Below, piece after piece: positions 7,049 through 14,223 of a stretch of DNA of 15,445 bases. The DNA is from Euryarchaeota archaeon TMED117. GTDB taxonomy: Archaea > Thermoplasmatota > Poseidoniia > Poseidoniales > Poseidoniaceae. The translations under genes were made by a program, and so were the position numbers. How positions within the stretch are numbered: the stretch's first letter is position 1; each line of letters starts with the position of its first letter. The notes under the pieces were generated by a model that made no database searches, was not told where the DNA came from, and worked only from the letters and a program-made list of their open reading frames with translations. The stretch covers positions 4,937 through 20,381 of the forward strand of contig NHFS02000021.1 of assembly GCA_002171315.2 (NCBI GenBank), given 5' to 3'.

Positions 7049-8541
7049 GTCATCTTTTCGATCATCACGGTGCTCCAGGCAAGGGGTACGCTCAACCCAA
7101 ACCACTTCTCGATGCTTCCAAACTATCTCTTCCAGATAATCTCGTTCGCAAAAGTCTTCCACGATGGCCAAGACTCTCTGAACCAGAAATGGTCCGTCAT
7201 TACACTTGGCTTTCAAAGAGAAACTTTGGAATTGATACTGGATTTTACCCTCTTGGCTCTTGTACAATGAAGCATAATCCTCGTGTGAACGAAGTTATTG
7301 CTCAACTTCCAGGTATAGCCGATATCCATCCTCATCAGCCTGAGCATCAAATTCAAGGCTTACTTTCAATTTATTTTGAAATGCAAGAGATGCTTTCCAT
7401 CTGTGCAGGGATGGATGCAGTCACATTGCAACCAGTTGCAGGAGCACAAGGTGAATTTACTGCAGTTCGATGTTTCCAAGAATATTTCAGACATCGTGGT
7501 GAACATCAAAGAACCAAGGTCATTGTCCCTGATTCAGCACACGGAACAAACCCTGCGAGCGCTGCTATGGCTGGATTCGAGATCATTGAGATTCCGAGTA
7601 AGGTCGATGGCCGCATCGATCTTGATGCACTACGAGCAGTCGTTGGTGAAGACACAGCAGCAATGATGATTACGAATCCCAATACACTCGGTTTGTTTGA
7701 ACATGATATTGCAGAAGCATCTGAAGTCGTCCACGGAGTTGGCGGGCTGATGTACTATGATGGAGCAAACTTCAATGCCATTCTTGGAAGAACAAGTCCT
7801 GGCCTGATGGGCTTTGATGCAGTTCATTACAATCTTCACAAAACCTTCAGCCAGCCACATGGAGGAGGAGGTCCAGGTTCTGGACCGATTGGTGTGAAGC
7901 AACATCTTGCACCATTCCTACCAACACCTATTGTCTCTCGCAGAGAACCAACTGAGTCTGAACAGGAACAAGCGGTTGATGATTTCTGGTACACATGGCA
8001 TGAGCCGGAACATACGATTGGTAAGGTTCAGCAGTGGCATGGTAATGCAGGTGCAGTCATTCGTTGCTGGGCATATTATCGACGATACGGTAAGGAACTT
8101 CGAACAATGTCCGAACATGCTGTCTTGAATGCGAATTATCTACGTCATGCAATTCATAGAGAAGCAAAGGCTGCTGGTGTCGATCATATGTTTGTTGATG
8201 GAGCTGAAACAGTCGTGGCAAAACACGAATTCACACTCTCTCTTGCACCAGCAAAAGAGTCGTTGGGAATTTCAGCGATGGATGTGGCCAAAGGGTTGCT
8301 CGATATGGGCTATATGGCTCCAACAGTCTATTTCCCACTGGTCGTCCCAGAATGCATGATGATTGAACCAACTGAAACGGAATCGAAAGATACACTGGAT
8401 ACATTTGCAGAAGATTTTGCTAAAGTCCTTCAAGTCGATGCAGAAACGTTGCATAATGCTCCAATAACGACACCTGTTCGTCGTGTTGATGAAGTCTATG
8501 CTGCTCGTAATCTCTGTCTTCATCATCCATTTGATGAATGA
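7045..8541 (+). CDS. gcvPB: Glycine dehydrogenase (decarboxylating) subunit 2, P protein C-terminal half
   Basis: PLP-bearing half of the split glycine decarboxylase. Family motifs include GFYPLGSCTMKHNPR, LQPVAGAQGEF, PDSAHGTNPASA, ITNPNTLGLFE, YYDGANFNAI and the cofactor site NLHKTFSQPHGGGGPGSGP, with Lys266 as the Schiff-base lysine. The start is ATG 7045, inside the gcvPA stop (ATGA). GGAGGTG at 7033-7039 sits 5 bases before it, whereas the earlier in-frame ATG 7024 has no such site and would add seven unlikely residues. The product is 498 residues, a normal length. The 3' end overlaps a convergent gene by 19 bases. Acts with GcvPA, GcvT, GcvH and lipoamide dehydrogenase; the last two must be encoded elsewhere. 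Confidence 0.96.
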   Translation: MSHLFDHHGAPGKGYAQPKPLLDASKLSLPDNLVRKSLPRWPRLSEPEMVRHYTWLSKRNFGIDTGFYPLGSCTMKHNPRVNEVIAQLPGIADIHPHQPEHQIQGLLSIYFEMQEMLSICAGMDAVTLQPVAGAQGEFTAVRCFQEYFRHRGEHQRTKVIVPDSAHGTNPASAAMAGFEIIEIPSKVDGRIDLDALRAVVGEDTAAMMITNPNTLGLFEHDIAEASEVVHGVGGLMYYDGANFNAILGRTSPGLMGFDAVHYNLHKTFSQPHGGGGPGSGPIGVKQHLAPFLPTPIVSRREPTESEQEQAVDDFWYTWHEPEHTIGKVQQWHGNAGAVIRCWAYYRRYGKELRTMSEHAVLNANYLRHAIHREAKAAGVDHMFVDGAETVVAKHEFTLSLAPAKESLGISAMDVAKGLLDMGYMAPTVYFPLVVPECMMIEPTETESKDTLDTFAEDFAKVLQVDAETLHNAPITTPVRRVDEVYAARNLCLHHPFDE

Positions 8542-8894
8542 TGATTAAAATCCACAGGTTCTTGAGTAAATTGCAACATCTCCCAAGTGAGTTGGGAAGA
8601 ATGGACAAGTAAAGCGAATCCGATCAATACAACTTGTAGAAGAGTCCAAAACAATGAGATTGATGCAATTGAGATAACAATTGCTGTTGCGAGGATCATC
8701 AAACCGACGGGACTTATTTTTGGTCTGAAACGAACGCAAATCTTTGCGTCCATTTTGATAATGCTCAAAGAAATCATCTGCAACCAACCCTTTCTGAGGA
8801 TGATTGTGTTTCCTTTGTCTTGAATACGAAGGTAAGGATGTTTATTCAATTGGTCGAAAAATTCGTCCCTTGTGCATGAATAAACTTGTTCCAT
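8523..8894 (-). CDS. Small membrane protein of unknown function
   Basis: I do not recognise this 123-residue protein. The N-terminal 60 residues look like a small soluble strand-rich domain (LRIQDKGNTIILRKGW, then MDAKICVRFRPK). Two hydrophobic segments follow at about 62-82 and 84-100, then a short polar tail. No catalytic motif is visible. I chose ATG 8894 because it lies about 17 bases downstream of the start predicted from the TATATA element; the earlier in-frame start at 8945 lies beyond that promoter. The 3' end overlaps gcvPB on the other strand by 19 bases. Its divergent neighbour also encodes a membrane protein, so the two may act together, but that is only context. The consistent open frame and codon use support a real gene. 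Confidence 0.6.
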   Translation of the reverse strand: MEQVYSCTRDEFFDQLNKHPYLRIQDKGNTIILRKGWLQMISLSIIKMDAKICVRFRPKISPVGLMILATAIVISIASISLFWTLLQVVLIGFALLVHSSQLTWEMLQFTQEPVDFNHHSSNG

Positions 8895-8932
8895 TCTATA
8901 CGATGTCTCATGATACAACTTAATCTCATTGC

Positions 8933-8940
8933 CTATATAC
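8933..8940. promoter_or_regulatory. Shared palindromic TATA box between two divergent membrane genes
   Basis: CTATATAC contains the palindrome TATATA (8934-8939). Read rightward, initiation would fall near 8961, 15 bases before ATG 8976. Read leftward, it would fall near 8911, 17 bases before ATG 8894. It is the only good TATA box in the 81 bases between the two starts. Confidence 0.5.
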
Positions 8941-8975
8941 AACAATCAAATGAAGTGGGAGTTCTTGGCAATGGC

Positions 8976-9590
8976 ATGGTTGGATTGTTTGTTGATGGTT
9001 GGTTCCCTTCTGAGGAACGCCCCGTCATGATGATTCCGCTCTTTACAATGGCATGGTCTCTGTTCACTCTTGTGTGCCCCATATTGCTGTTAATCTCTGG
9101 GAAATACACACATCTTGTGCCTTGGTTCTTGTTAGCCTCAATCCTCTTGCTTGGTTTTGCTCTTTTCTCTACGATGTCGCATAGAAGAGTTTTGATCCTC
9201 CACCGTGGTGTTCATTTGATCGGCCTTCTAATAATTACAGGTCTTATTCTAACGTTTATTGATTCAGTATCCTCATGGATTCCGCTGGGAATTGCTTGGA
9301 TTCAATTTAGTCTTACGTATCACATCGCTAATCGGACTTCTGCGGGTTTTGGTGTTCAGTTTCGGCATGAATGGAATCCAAAAGCCATCCTTGAAATTTC
9401 ACCAGTTCAAAGGAATCAATGGCACATCCTGAACACTAGAGCTTCAAATGGGCTGATGGCCATTTTGAGAAAGAAAGACACAATTGGGGCAATGTATTGC
9501 ACATTTGAAGAAGATGGATGTTGGTTACATCTCGATGTTTTCTGCAAAGACTTTTTCGATCTAAATGGCATTCTAATCGAAGAAGAGTGA
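8976..9590 (+). CDS. Four-helix membrane protein of unknown function
   Basis: Not recognised. With ATG 8976 the protein is 204 residues. Hydrophobic segments lie at about 19-41, 46-66, 78-97 and 100-118, followed by a C-terminal soluble domain of about 85 residues beginning near FGVQFRHEWNPKAILEISP and ending in an acidic EEE. The two basic residues between helices 2 and 3 (HRR) suggest a cytoplasmic loop there, which would put the C-terminal domain in the cytoplasm too. The in-frame ATG codons at 8886 and 8910 lie upstream of the likely promoter, so I prefer 8976; no strong Shine-Dalgarno site is present and the message may be short-leadered. purE follows after 60 bases and may or may not be cotranscribed. 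No function is proposed. Confidence 0.6.
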   Translation: MVGLFVDGWFPSEERPVMMIPLFTMAWSLFTLVCPILLLISGKYTHLVPWFLLASILLLGFALFSTMSHRRVLILHRGVHLIGLLIITGLILTFIDSVSSWIPLGIAWIQFSLTYHIANRTSAGFGVQFRHEWNPKAILEISPVQRNQWHILNTRASNGLMAILRKKDTIGAMYCTFEEDGCWLHLDVFCKDFFDLNGILIEEE

Positions 9591-9650
9591 TGGTTTTTCT
9601 GTGGATGGCCGAGGGTCATCTAAAAGAACTATACGCGCCGGGGGAGACAC

Positions 9651-10130
9651 ATGGATGTAACCATTTTACTCGGTTCCAAATCGGACATGCCTATTGCTGA
9701 AAAGTGTACAAAAATTCTCGACCATTTTGGCGTTGATTATCAACTACGTGTGGCTTCTGCTCACCGCTCACCTAAATTTGTTGAAGAAATTATTCACAAA
9801 GCAGAAGAAGATGGATGTAAAGTCTTCATCGCAATGGCAGGTCTTGCTGCTGCATTACCGGGTGCAGTTGCTGCTTTAACAACAAAACCAGTCATTGGAG
9901 TTCCTTGCGGTGGAAGAGTTCCTTTCGATTCGCTCCTCTCAATTGTCCAACTTCCTCCTGGTGTTCCAGCTGCTACAGTCGGTGTAGATCGTGGAGACAA
10001 CGCTGGTCATCTTGCAGTACAAATGCTCGCTCTTATCAATGATGATATGGCTCAAAAACTAGTCCAAGATAAATTAGATCAAATTGAACGAGTTCTAAAG
10101 ATGGATCGAGAAGTTAACGGCAGGGATTGA
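9651..10130 (+). CDS. purE: 5-(carboxyamino)imidazole ribonucleotide mutase (PurE)
   Basis: Purine biosynthesis enzyme forming CAIR. PurE signatures are GSKSD (8-12), a VASAHRSP segment with His38, the GLAAALPGAVAALT loop, PVIGVP, FDSLLSIVQLPPGVPAATVGVD and a C-terminal NAGHLAVQML. Length 159 is normal for single-domain PurE. The loop commonly written AAHLPG reads AAALPG here, so Ala68 stands where a His is usual; this may reflect a subclass difference. The DSLLSIVQMP-like motif favours the class I (N5-CAIR mutase) form, which needs PurK; purK is not in the window. ATG 9651 follows GGGGAG (9641-9646) by 4 bases. The stop is one base before the next gene, so the pair is an operon of purine synthesis genes. 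Confidence 0.92.
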   Translation: MDVTILLGSKSDMPIAEKCTKILDHFGVDYQLRVASAHRSPKFVEEIIHKAEEDGCKVFIAMAGLAAALPGAVAALTTKPVIGVPCGGRVPFDSLLSIVQLPPGVPAATVGVDRGDNAGHLAVQMLALINDDMAQKLVQDKLDQIERVLKMDREVNGRD

Positions 10131-10131
10131 G

Positions 10132-11079
10132 ATGTTTGATGCGCCTGAATTCATCGAGGAATCGATTGAACAAATGAAGGCTACAATTGATGACATTGCA
10201 ATCATTGCCTGTTCGGGCGGTGTCGATTCAACCGTTGCTGCTGTAATTGCAAACAAAGCGGTGGGGAATCTCCTCCATTGTGTCTACGTCGATACTGGTT
10301 TTATGCGAAAGAATGAGACAGAAGAGATTGAAGAAATGCTCTCTCAACAAGGAATCAACTTGGTCACCGTAAAGGCTGCAGACAGATATTTTGAGGCTCT
10401 AAAAGGCGTTACTGATCCTGAGGACAAGCGTAAGGTGATTGGAGAACTTTTCATTCGAATCTTTGAAGATGAACAAAAGAAATGTGGTGCTAAGTATCTT
10501 GTTCAAGGAACGATTGCTCCAGATTGGATTGAATCCGGTGGTGGTGTACGAGACACGATCAAATCACATCACAATGTTGGAGGATTGCCAGAAGACATGA
10601 CTCTTGAAGTCGTAGAACCTCTACGGGACCTCTACAAGGATGAAGTTCGAGAACTCGCAAGAGAACTGGATATTATTGTTGCTGAACGCCAGCCCTTCCC
10701 AGGACCCGGACTTGCTGTGCGAACCCTTGGAGAATTGACTCCCGAGCGTGTAGCTGTTGTAAGAGAAGCATGCGCTATTGTTGAGGAAGAATTTGAATCA
10801 GCTGCCGAAGCTGGAGAAATGGAACTTCCGTGGCAATACTTCGCCGCTCTTCTTCCGGTCAGATCTGTTGGTGTTCATGGCGATGTACGTGCTTATGGTG
10901 AGACCGTTGTCGTTCGTGCTGTGAAAAGCATGGACGGAATGTCTGCTCGATATTCTGAAATCCCTCATGCAATCTTGCAAAAGATCAGTACACGTATTAC
11001 CAATGCAGTGAAAGGCGCAGTAAATCGTGTGGTATACGATATTACGCACAAACCACCCGGTACAATCGAGTGGGAATAA
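10132..11079 (+). CDS. guaAb: GMP synthase, ATP-pyrophosphatase subunit (archaeal two-subunit type)
   Basis: Adenylates XMP and aminates it to GMP using ammonia from a separate glutaminase subunit (GuaAa). The N-terminal P-loop motif SGGVDS is at residues 28-33. Later come VYVDTGFMRKNE, KYLVQGTIAPDWIES, the KSHHNVGGLP substrate loop, FPGPGLAVRTLGE and the C-terminal KPPGTIEWE that ends GMP synthases. Length 315 with no glutamine amidotransferase domain identifies the archaeal split form; the partner is not in this window. The gene begins one base after purE and ends exactly where the opposite-strand tRNA-Asn begins. Start ATG 10132 has a modest AGGGA upstream inside purE, and reinitiation after purE is plausible. 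Confidence 0.95.
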   Translation: MFDAPEFIEESIEQMKATIDDIAIIACSGGVDSTVAAVIANKAVGNLLHCVYVDTGFMRKNETEEIEEMLSQQGINLVTVKAADRYFEALKGVTDPEDKRKVIGELFIRIFEDEQKKCGAKYLVQGTIAPDWIESGGGVRDTIKSHHNVGGLPEDMTLEVVEPLRDLYKDEVRELARELDIIVAERQPFPGPGLAVRTLGELTPERVAVVREACAIVEEEFESAAEAGEMELPWQYFAALLPVRSVGVHGDVRAYGETVVVRAVKSMDGMSARYSEIPHAILQKISTRITNAVKGAVNRVVYDITHKPPGTIEWE

Positions 11080-11155
11080 TGGCGCCGATTGTGGGGCTCG
11101 AACCCACGACCTTGGGATTAACAGTCCCACGCTCCACCAGCTAAGCTAAATCGGC
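11080..11155 (-). tRNA. tRNA-Asn (anticodon GTT), CCA encoded
   Basis: A full cloverleaf folds by eye. Acceptor GCCGATT pairs with AATCGGC; D arm GCTT/GAGC; anticodon stem TGGGA/TCCCA around loop CTGTTAA with anticodon GTT; variable AGGTC; T arm GTGGG/CCCAC with loop TTCGAGC; discriminator G, as expected for Asn. The terminal CCA (11082-11080) is in the genome. No intron. The 3' end touches the stop codon of guaAb on the other strand. Deduced structure covers 73 bases plus CCA. Confidence 0.96.
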
Positions 11156-11176
11156 GAGTTTTGCCAACAACATCTC

Positions 11177-11185
11177 CTTTATGAC
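11177..11185 (-). promoter_or_regulatory. Possible TATA box of tRNA-Asn
   Basis: CATAAAGG on the minus strand is centred about 25 bases before the tRNA 5' end, the usual archaeal spacing. It is a weak match to a TATA consensus, and read-through from the thymidine phosphorylase gene 50 bases upstream is also possible. Confidence 0.3.
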
Positions 11186-11205
11186 GGCTTCCATTGAATC
11201 GAGAA

Positions 11206-12471
11206 CTACGAACAATTCTCAATCGTGATGGTTTCGAGGATTCGTGAACCGTCTTTTACTTGATATTCACTGATTTTAATCGAATCCTTTAATCGCTGTA
11301 AAAGGTGCATGTCGAAGCCATAATCGGCATCAAGTGTCATTATTGGCTCTCCTTCTTCCACATTATCTGAGACTTTTTTATGCAACTGAATCCCGATTCC
11401 ATGGTCAATATCTTGACCCTGTTGGGAACGGCCAGCACCTGCTTCGCAGAGAACTTGACCTATGATGAGTGCATCAATATCAGCAATGTTGCCATTTTGT
11501 TCAGCCTTGAGCACATACTGTTGCGGGGCTCTTGGTAGAACGCTCCAAGCATCATGGAGGAGTGTATCTGCGATATCAGAATCAACACCTTGTCGAATGA
11601 TCATATCCCTAAATTCCGTCAAAGCGGAACCGTTGCGAATAACTTCTTCAATATCAAACCCAAGTGCCTTTCCTTGAGCAACAACCAATTCCATCGTATC
11701 CTCTGGACCGACTCCTTTCAAACACTGAATTGATTCGTAGATTTCGTGACTATTTCCTAGCCAATTGCCTAAGGGGTGGTCCATTTGAGTCAATTGTGCA
11801 GTAACTTGAATGCCGAGTTGTGTACCAACTTGAACCATCGATACAGCTAATTCTCTTGCTTTTTCAGAATGTTGCATAAATGCAGCCCTTCCGTATTTGA
11901 CATCCAGTACGAGGGAGTGAATGCCTTCGGCGGCTTTCTTAGATAGAATAGAGGCTGTGATCAAACCGATGCATGGTACGGTAGCGGTTACATCTCGAAT
12001 AGCATAAAGAATGGAATCTGCCGGAGCAATTTCGTCTGTTTGTCTAGAAATAAAGCAAGGATTCTGTTTCATTGCATCAATGCTTAGACCAGTATTGAAA
12101 CCTGGTATTGATTCTAATTTGTCGATGGTTCCGCCTGTATGAGCAAGTCCTCTTCCTGCAAGCATCGGTACTGTTGCTCCACACGCTCGAAGCGCAGGTG
12201 CAAGAATGATACTCATTTTATCCCCCACGCCTCCAGTAGAGTGTTTGTCTACTGCATCTTGCTTAAGAGGAAGCACTTCACCGCTTTCAAGCATTGATGT
12301 TGTCAAATGATACGTCTCTTCTGGATTGAGTCCGTTGATTTGACACGCCATCAAGAAAGCTCCAATTTGTTCATTCGGAATCTCTGAAAGATGTTCAATG
12401 AACCATGAGAGTTCTTCTTTCGATAGAATATCTCCATCTCTTTTCTTTGCAAGTAAGGTGGGAATATGCAT
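11206..12471 (-). CDS. deoA: Thymidine (pyrimidine-nucleoside) phosphorylase
   Basis: Cytoplasmic enzyme that splits thymidine (or related nucleosides) with phosphate to the base and deoxyribose-1-phosphate. Motifs are KHSTGGVGDK (76-85, phosphate loop), AGRGLAHTGGTIDKLESIPG, YAIRDVTATV with Arg159, LITASILSKK with Ser174 and Lys178, and AGAGRSQ. Arg159, Ser174 and Lys178 match in type and spacing the base-binding Arg171, Ser186 and Lys190 of the E. coli enzyme. At 421 residues it lacks the roughly 80-residue N-terminal extension of archaeal AMP phosphorylases, so it belongs to the bacterial/eukaryotic-type nucleoside enzyme. It starts at ATG 12471, 9 bases after the stop of an Fe/2-oxoglutarate oxygenase, and is last in a three-gene run. 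Specificity between thymidine and uridine is not certain. Confidence 0.9.
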   Translation of the reverse strand: MHIPTLLAKKRDGDILSKEELSWFIEHLSEIPNEQIGAFLMACQINGLNPEETYHLTTSMLESGEVLPLKQDAVDKHSTGGVGDKMSIILAPALRACGATVPMLAGRGLAHTGGTIDKLESIPGFNTGLSIDAMKQNPCFISRQTDEIAPADSILYAIRDVTATVPCIGLITASILSKKAAEGIHSLVLDVKYGRAAFMQHSEKARELAVSMVQVGTQLGIQVTAQLTQMDHPLGNWLGNSHEIYESIQCLKGVGPEDTMELVVAQGKALGFDIEEVIRNGSALTEFRDMIIRQGVDSDIADTLLHDAWSVLPRAPQQYVLKAEQNGNIADIDALIIGQVLCEAGAGRSQQGQDIDHGIGIQLHKKVSDNVEEGEPIMTLDADYGFDMHLLQRLKDSIKISEYQVKDGSRILETITIENCS

Positions 12472-12480
12472 GATTTCAAC

Positions 12481-13443
12481 TCATTTTGATGCTAAGCCGA
12501 TTTCCACAAGCCTCTGATGAAGATACTCTCCTGCTTTGATGGATTGATAGGCTGCTACGCCCCCGGTTTTAGCCACAAATTCTTCACGTGGAGTCAGATC
12601 GATTTCATTGCGTGGATGAACAAACATCGGCATTGAAAAGCGCCTTTGCGTTGGATCTCCTGGGTTGACTACTCTATGAGTTGTCGATTTGAAAAGTCCA
12701 TTCGTCAGGTTCTGAATCATATCTCCTGAATCGACGATGATTTGCTCATGGTTGCCTTCAACATCAATCCATGTTCCATCGTGATCCATAACCTGTAAAC
12801 CTGCGGCAGTTGCAGTCATTAGCAATGTAATCAGATTGATGTCTTCATGAGCCGCAGAACGTACGGCTCCTTCAGGAGTTGATTCATCTAGAGGAGGATA
12901 ATGGATGATTCTCATGATGGTGTTTCCTTCTCTTGCCATTTCTGGAAGCCATGTTTCATCATGACCAAGATATGTGCTGCATGCACTGAGAAGCATGGTT
13001 GATATTTCTTCCATCTTATTGTAGAGTGAATCAACATTCTTTTCAAAATCGGGTAAATGCTTGCTTGGCCAAATGTTTGCGGGATATGTGAGGTCTGTTT
13101 CACTGCCTTGGTTGCCTCTTCCTGTTTGCCAAAATTCTTTCAAATCAGGGGCAGGATTATTCTTAGCATGTTCAATTCCAAATGCAGTATAGCCTCGTTG
13201 ATGTGAAATTTCTGGACGCAAATACGTTCGTTTTGTTTCTTCATTAAGGTCAAAGAAATACTCTGCTTGTTCGTATGTGTCCTCAATATGGTTGAGATCA
13301 ATTCCGTGATTGATCAGTGCAAAGAATCCAATGTCGGAAAGTGATTCTCCGACCGCTTGGATAAAGGCCATACGACGGTTTTCATCACCTGATAGGAAAT
13401 CTTGTAAATCTGCTACAGGCAGTGGTCTTGACAAAGGGTTCAC
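12481..13443 (-). CDS. Fe(II)/2-oxoglutarate-dependent oxygenase, isopenicillin N synthase family
   Basis: Soluble non-haem iron oxygenase. The N-terminal DIOX_N region shows PVADLQDFL and GFFALINHGI, and the following RGYTAFGIEHA is typical of the family. The core supplies the metal triad His199 and Asp201 (AAHEDINLITLL) and His256 (STTHRVVNP), and the Arg268-x-Ser270 pair expected to bind the 2-oxoglutarate carboxylate. Length 320 is typical. Substrate is unknown from sequence. The next gene, 9 bases on, is a thymidine phosphorylase, and fungal thymine-7-hydroxylase belongs to this family, so thymine or a nucleoside is a reasonable candidate. Start: GTG 13443 directly abuts AGGAG (13443-13447); TTG 13434, 8 bases after that site, would be better spaced and drops three residues. 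Only 2 bases separate it from the upstream gene. Confidence 0.88.
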   Translation of the reverse strand: MNPLSRPLPVADLQDFLSGDENRRMAFIQAVGESLSDIGFFALINHGIDLNHIEDTYEQAEYFFDLNEETKRTYLRPEISHQRGYTAFGIEHAKNNPAPDLKEFWQTGRGNQGSETDLTYPANIWPSKHLPDFEKNVDSLYNKMEEISTMLLSACSTYLGHDETWLPEMAREGNTIMRIIHYPPLDESTPEGAVRSAAHEDINLITLLMTATAAGLQVMDHDGTWIDVEGNHEQIIVDSGDMIQNLTNGLFKSTTHRVVNPGDPTQRRFSMPMFVHPRNEIDLTPREEFVAKTGGVAAYQSIKAGEYLHQRLVEIGLASK

Positions 13444-13445
13444 TC

Positions 13446-14183
13446 CTAGTCACTTCGTAGTTTAGCAAGCAATCGGAGCATTTCAAAGTACAACCAGATG
13501 ACTGTAATGAGAATTCCGTAAGCGCCCCACCACTCCTGCTGTTTCGGAGCACCCATTCGTACACCTGCTTCAATCATGCCAAAATTTGAGATCAGCATGA
13601 GGGATGCAACAACAATAATGAATACACTAATCCCGATTCCGATTGGTCCACTGCTATGGAGGAATGGGATAGAAACTCCTGGGATGAACATAAACACAAT
13701 GCTGATCAAATAAACGAACATAATCGACATTGTTAGTGAGAATACAATCTTGTTGAATGTTGGCGTAGGACGTATAATTCGCAATGAATAAATTGTCAAC
13801 ATTGCACCAATTACTCCCAGTGTTGCAAGGCCTGCTTGTATGGCAATTCCTGGATACATTAGCTCGAACACAAGGGTAAGTGGTCCAATGAAGAATCCTT
13901 CCATAAAAGCATAGATCATAACTGGTACTTGGGGGTTAGGTGGGCGTGAAAACATGAGCCAAATGCCCATTCCAAATGTTCCAACCATACCGAAAATCAT
14001 CATTGGAATCAGCAGTCCAGGGACAATAAATCCAAGGGCAACCGTTCCAAGGGCAGAGATGGTCATTAAACCAAACAAGATACCAATTTTCTGTAGAGTT
14101 CCTTCAAAGGTCATTCGGTCGTTTCCAGAGATGGTATTCCAGAATTTTGGTTGGAATACGGGGTTACTCGAACTGTAAGCCAT
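13446..14183 (-). CDS. Bax inhibitor-1/YccA family membrane protein
   Basis: Polytopic membrane protein of the YccA/Bax-inhibitor type (the family with an N-terminal SSNPVF motif, here residues 4-9). About seven hydrophobic segments fill residues 33-235, including GILFGLMTISALGTVALGF, VMIYAFMEGFFIGPLTLVFE and GIGISVFIIVVASLMLISNF. A SNFGMIEAGVRMGAPKQQEWW stretch precedes the last helix, as in the family. Relatives in other organisms act as calcium-leak channels or bind membrane proteases; no such role is shown here. The gene lies 2 bases before the oxygenase gene and 40 bases after the surface protein gene. Start ATG 14183; GGAG lies about 17 bases upstream, too far for a good ribosome site, so the start is plausible rather than proven. 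Confidence 0.87.
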   Translation of the reverse strand: MAYSSSNPVFQPKFWNTISGNDRMTFEGTLQKIGILFGLMTISALGTVALGFIVPGLLIPMMIFGMVGTFGMGIWLMFSRPPNPQVPVMIYAFMEGFFIGPLTLVFELMYPGIAIQAGLATLGVIGAMLTIYSLRIIRPTPTFNKIVFSLTMSIMFVYLISIVFMFIPGVSIPFLHSSGPIGIGISVFIIVVASLMLISNFGMIEAGVRMGAPKQQEWWGAYGILITVIWLYFEMLRLLAKLRSD

Positions 14184-14223
14184 GGTTCAACCTAGAATCG
14201 CTCCTTTGTCAAGGTTACGCGTC

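Noticed and set aside
8886..8975. Earlier in-frame starts for the four-helix membrane protein, and start 8945 for its divergent neighbour
   Set aside because: They lie beyond the shared TATA element in each direction and would make the two divergent genes overlap at their 5' ends.
10798..11130. Minus-strand open frame of 110 codons
   Set aside because: Covers the tRNA-Asn and the antisense of guaAb; a shadow of real genes.
11206..12471. Archaeal AMP phosphorylase
   Set aside because: Lacks the N-terminal extension of that family and has the base-binding Arg/Ser/Lys set of pyrimidine nucleoside phosphorylases at matching spacing.
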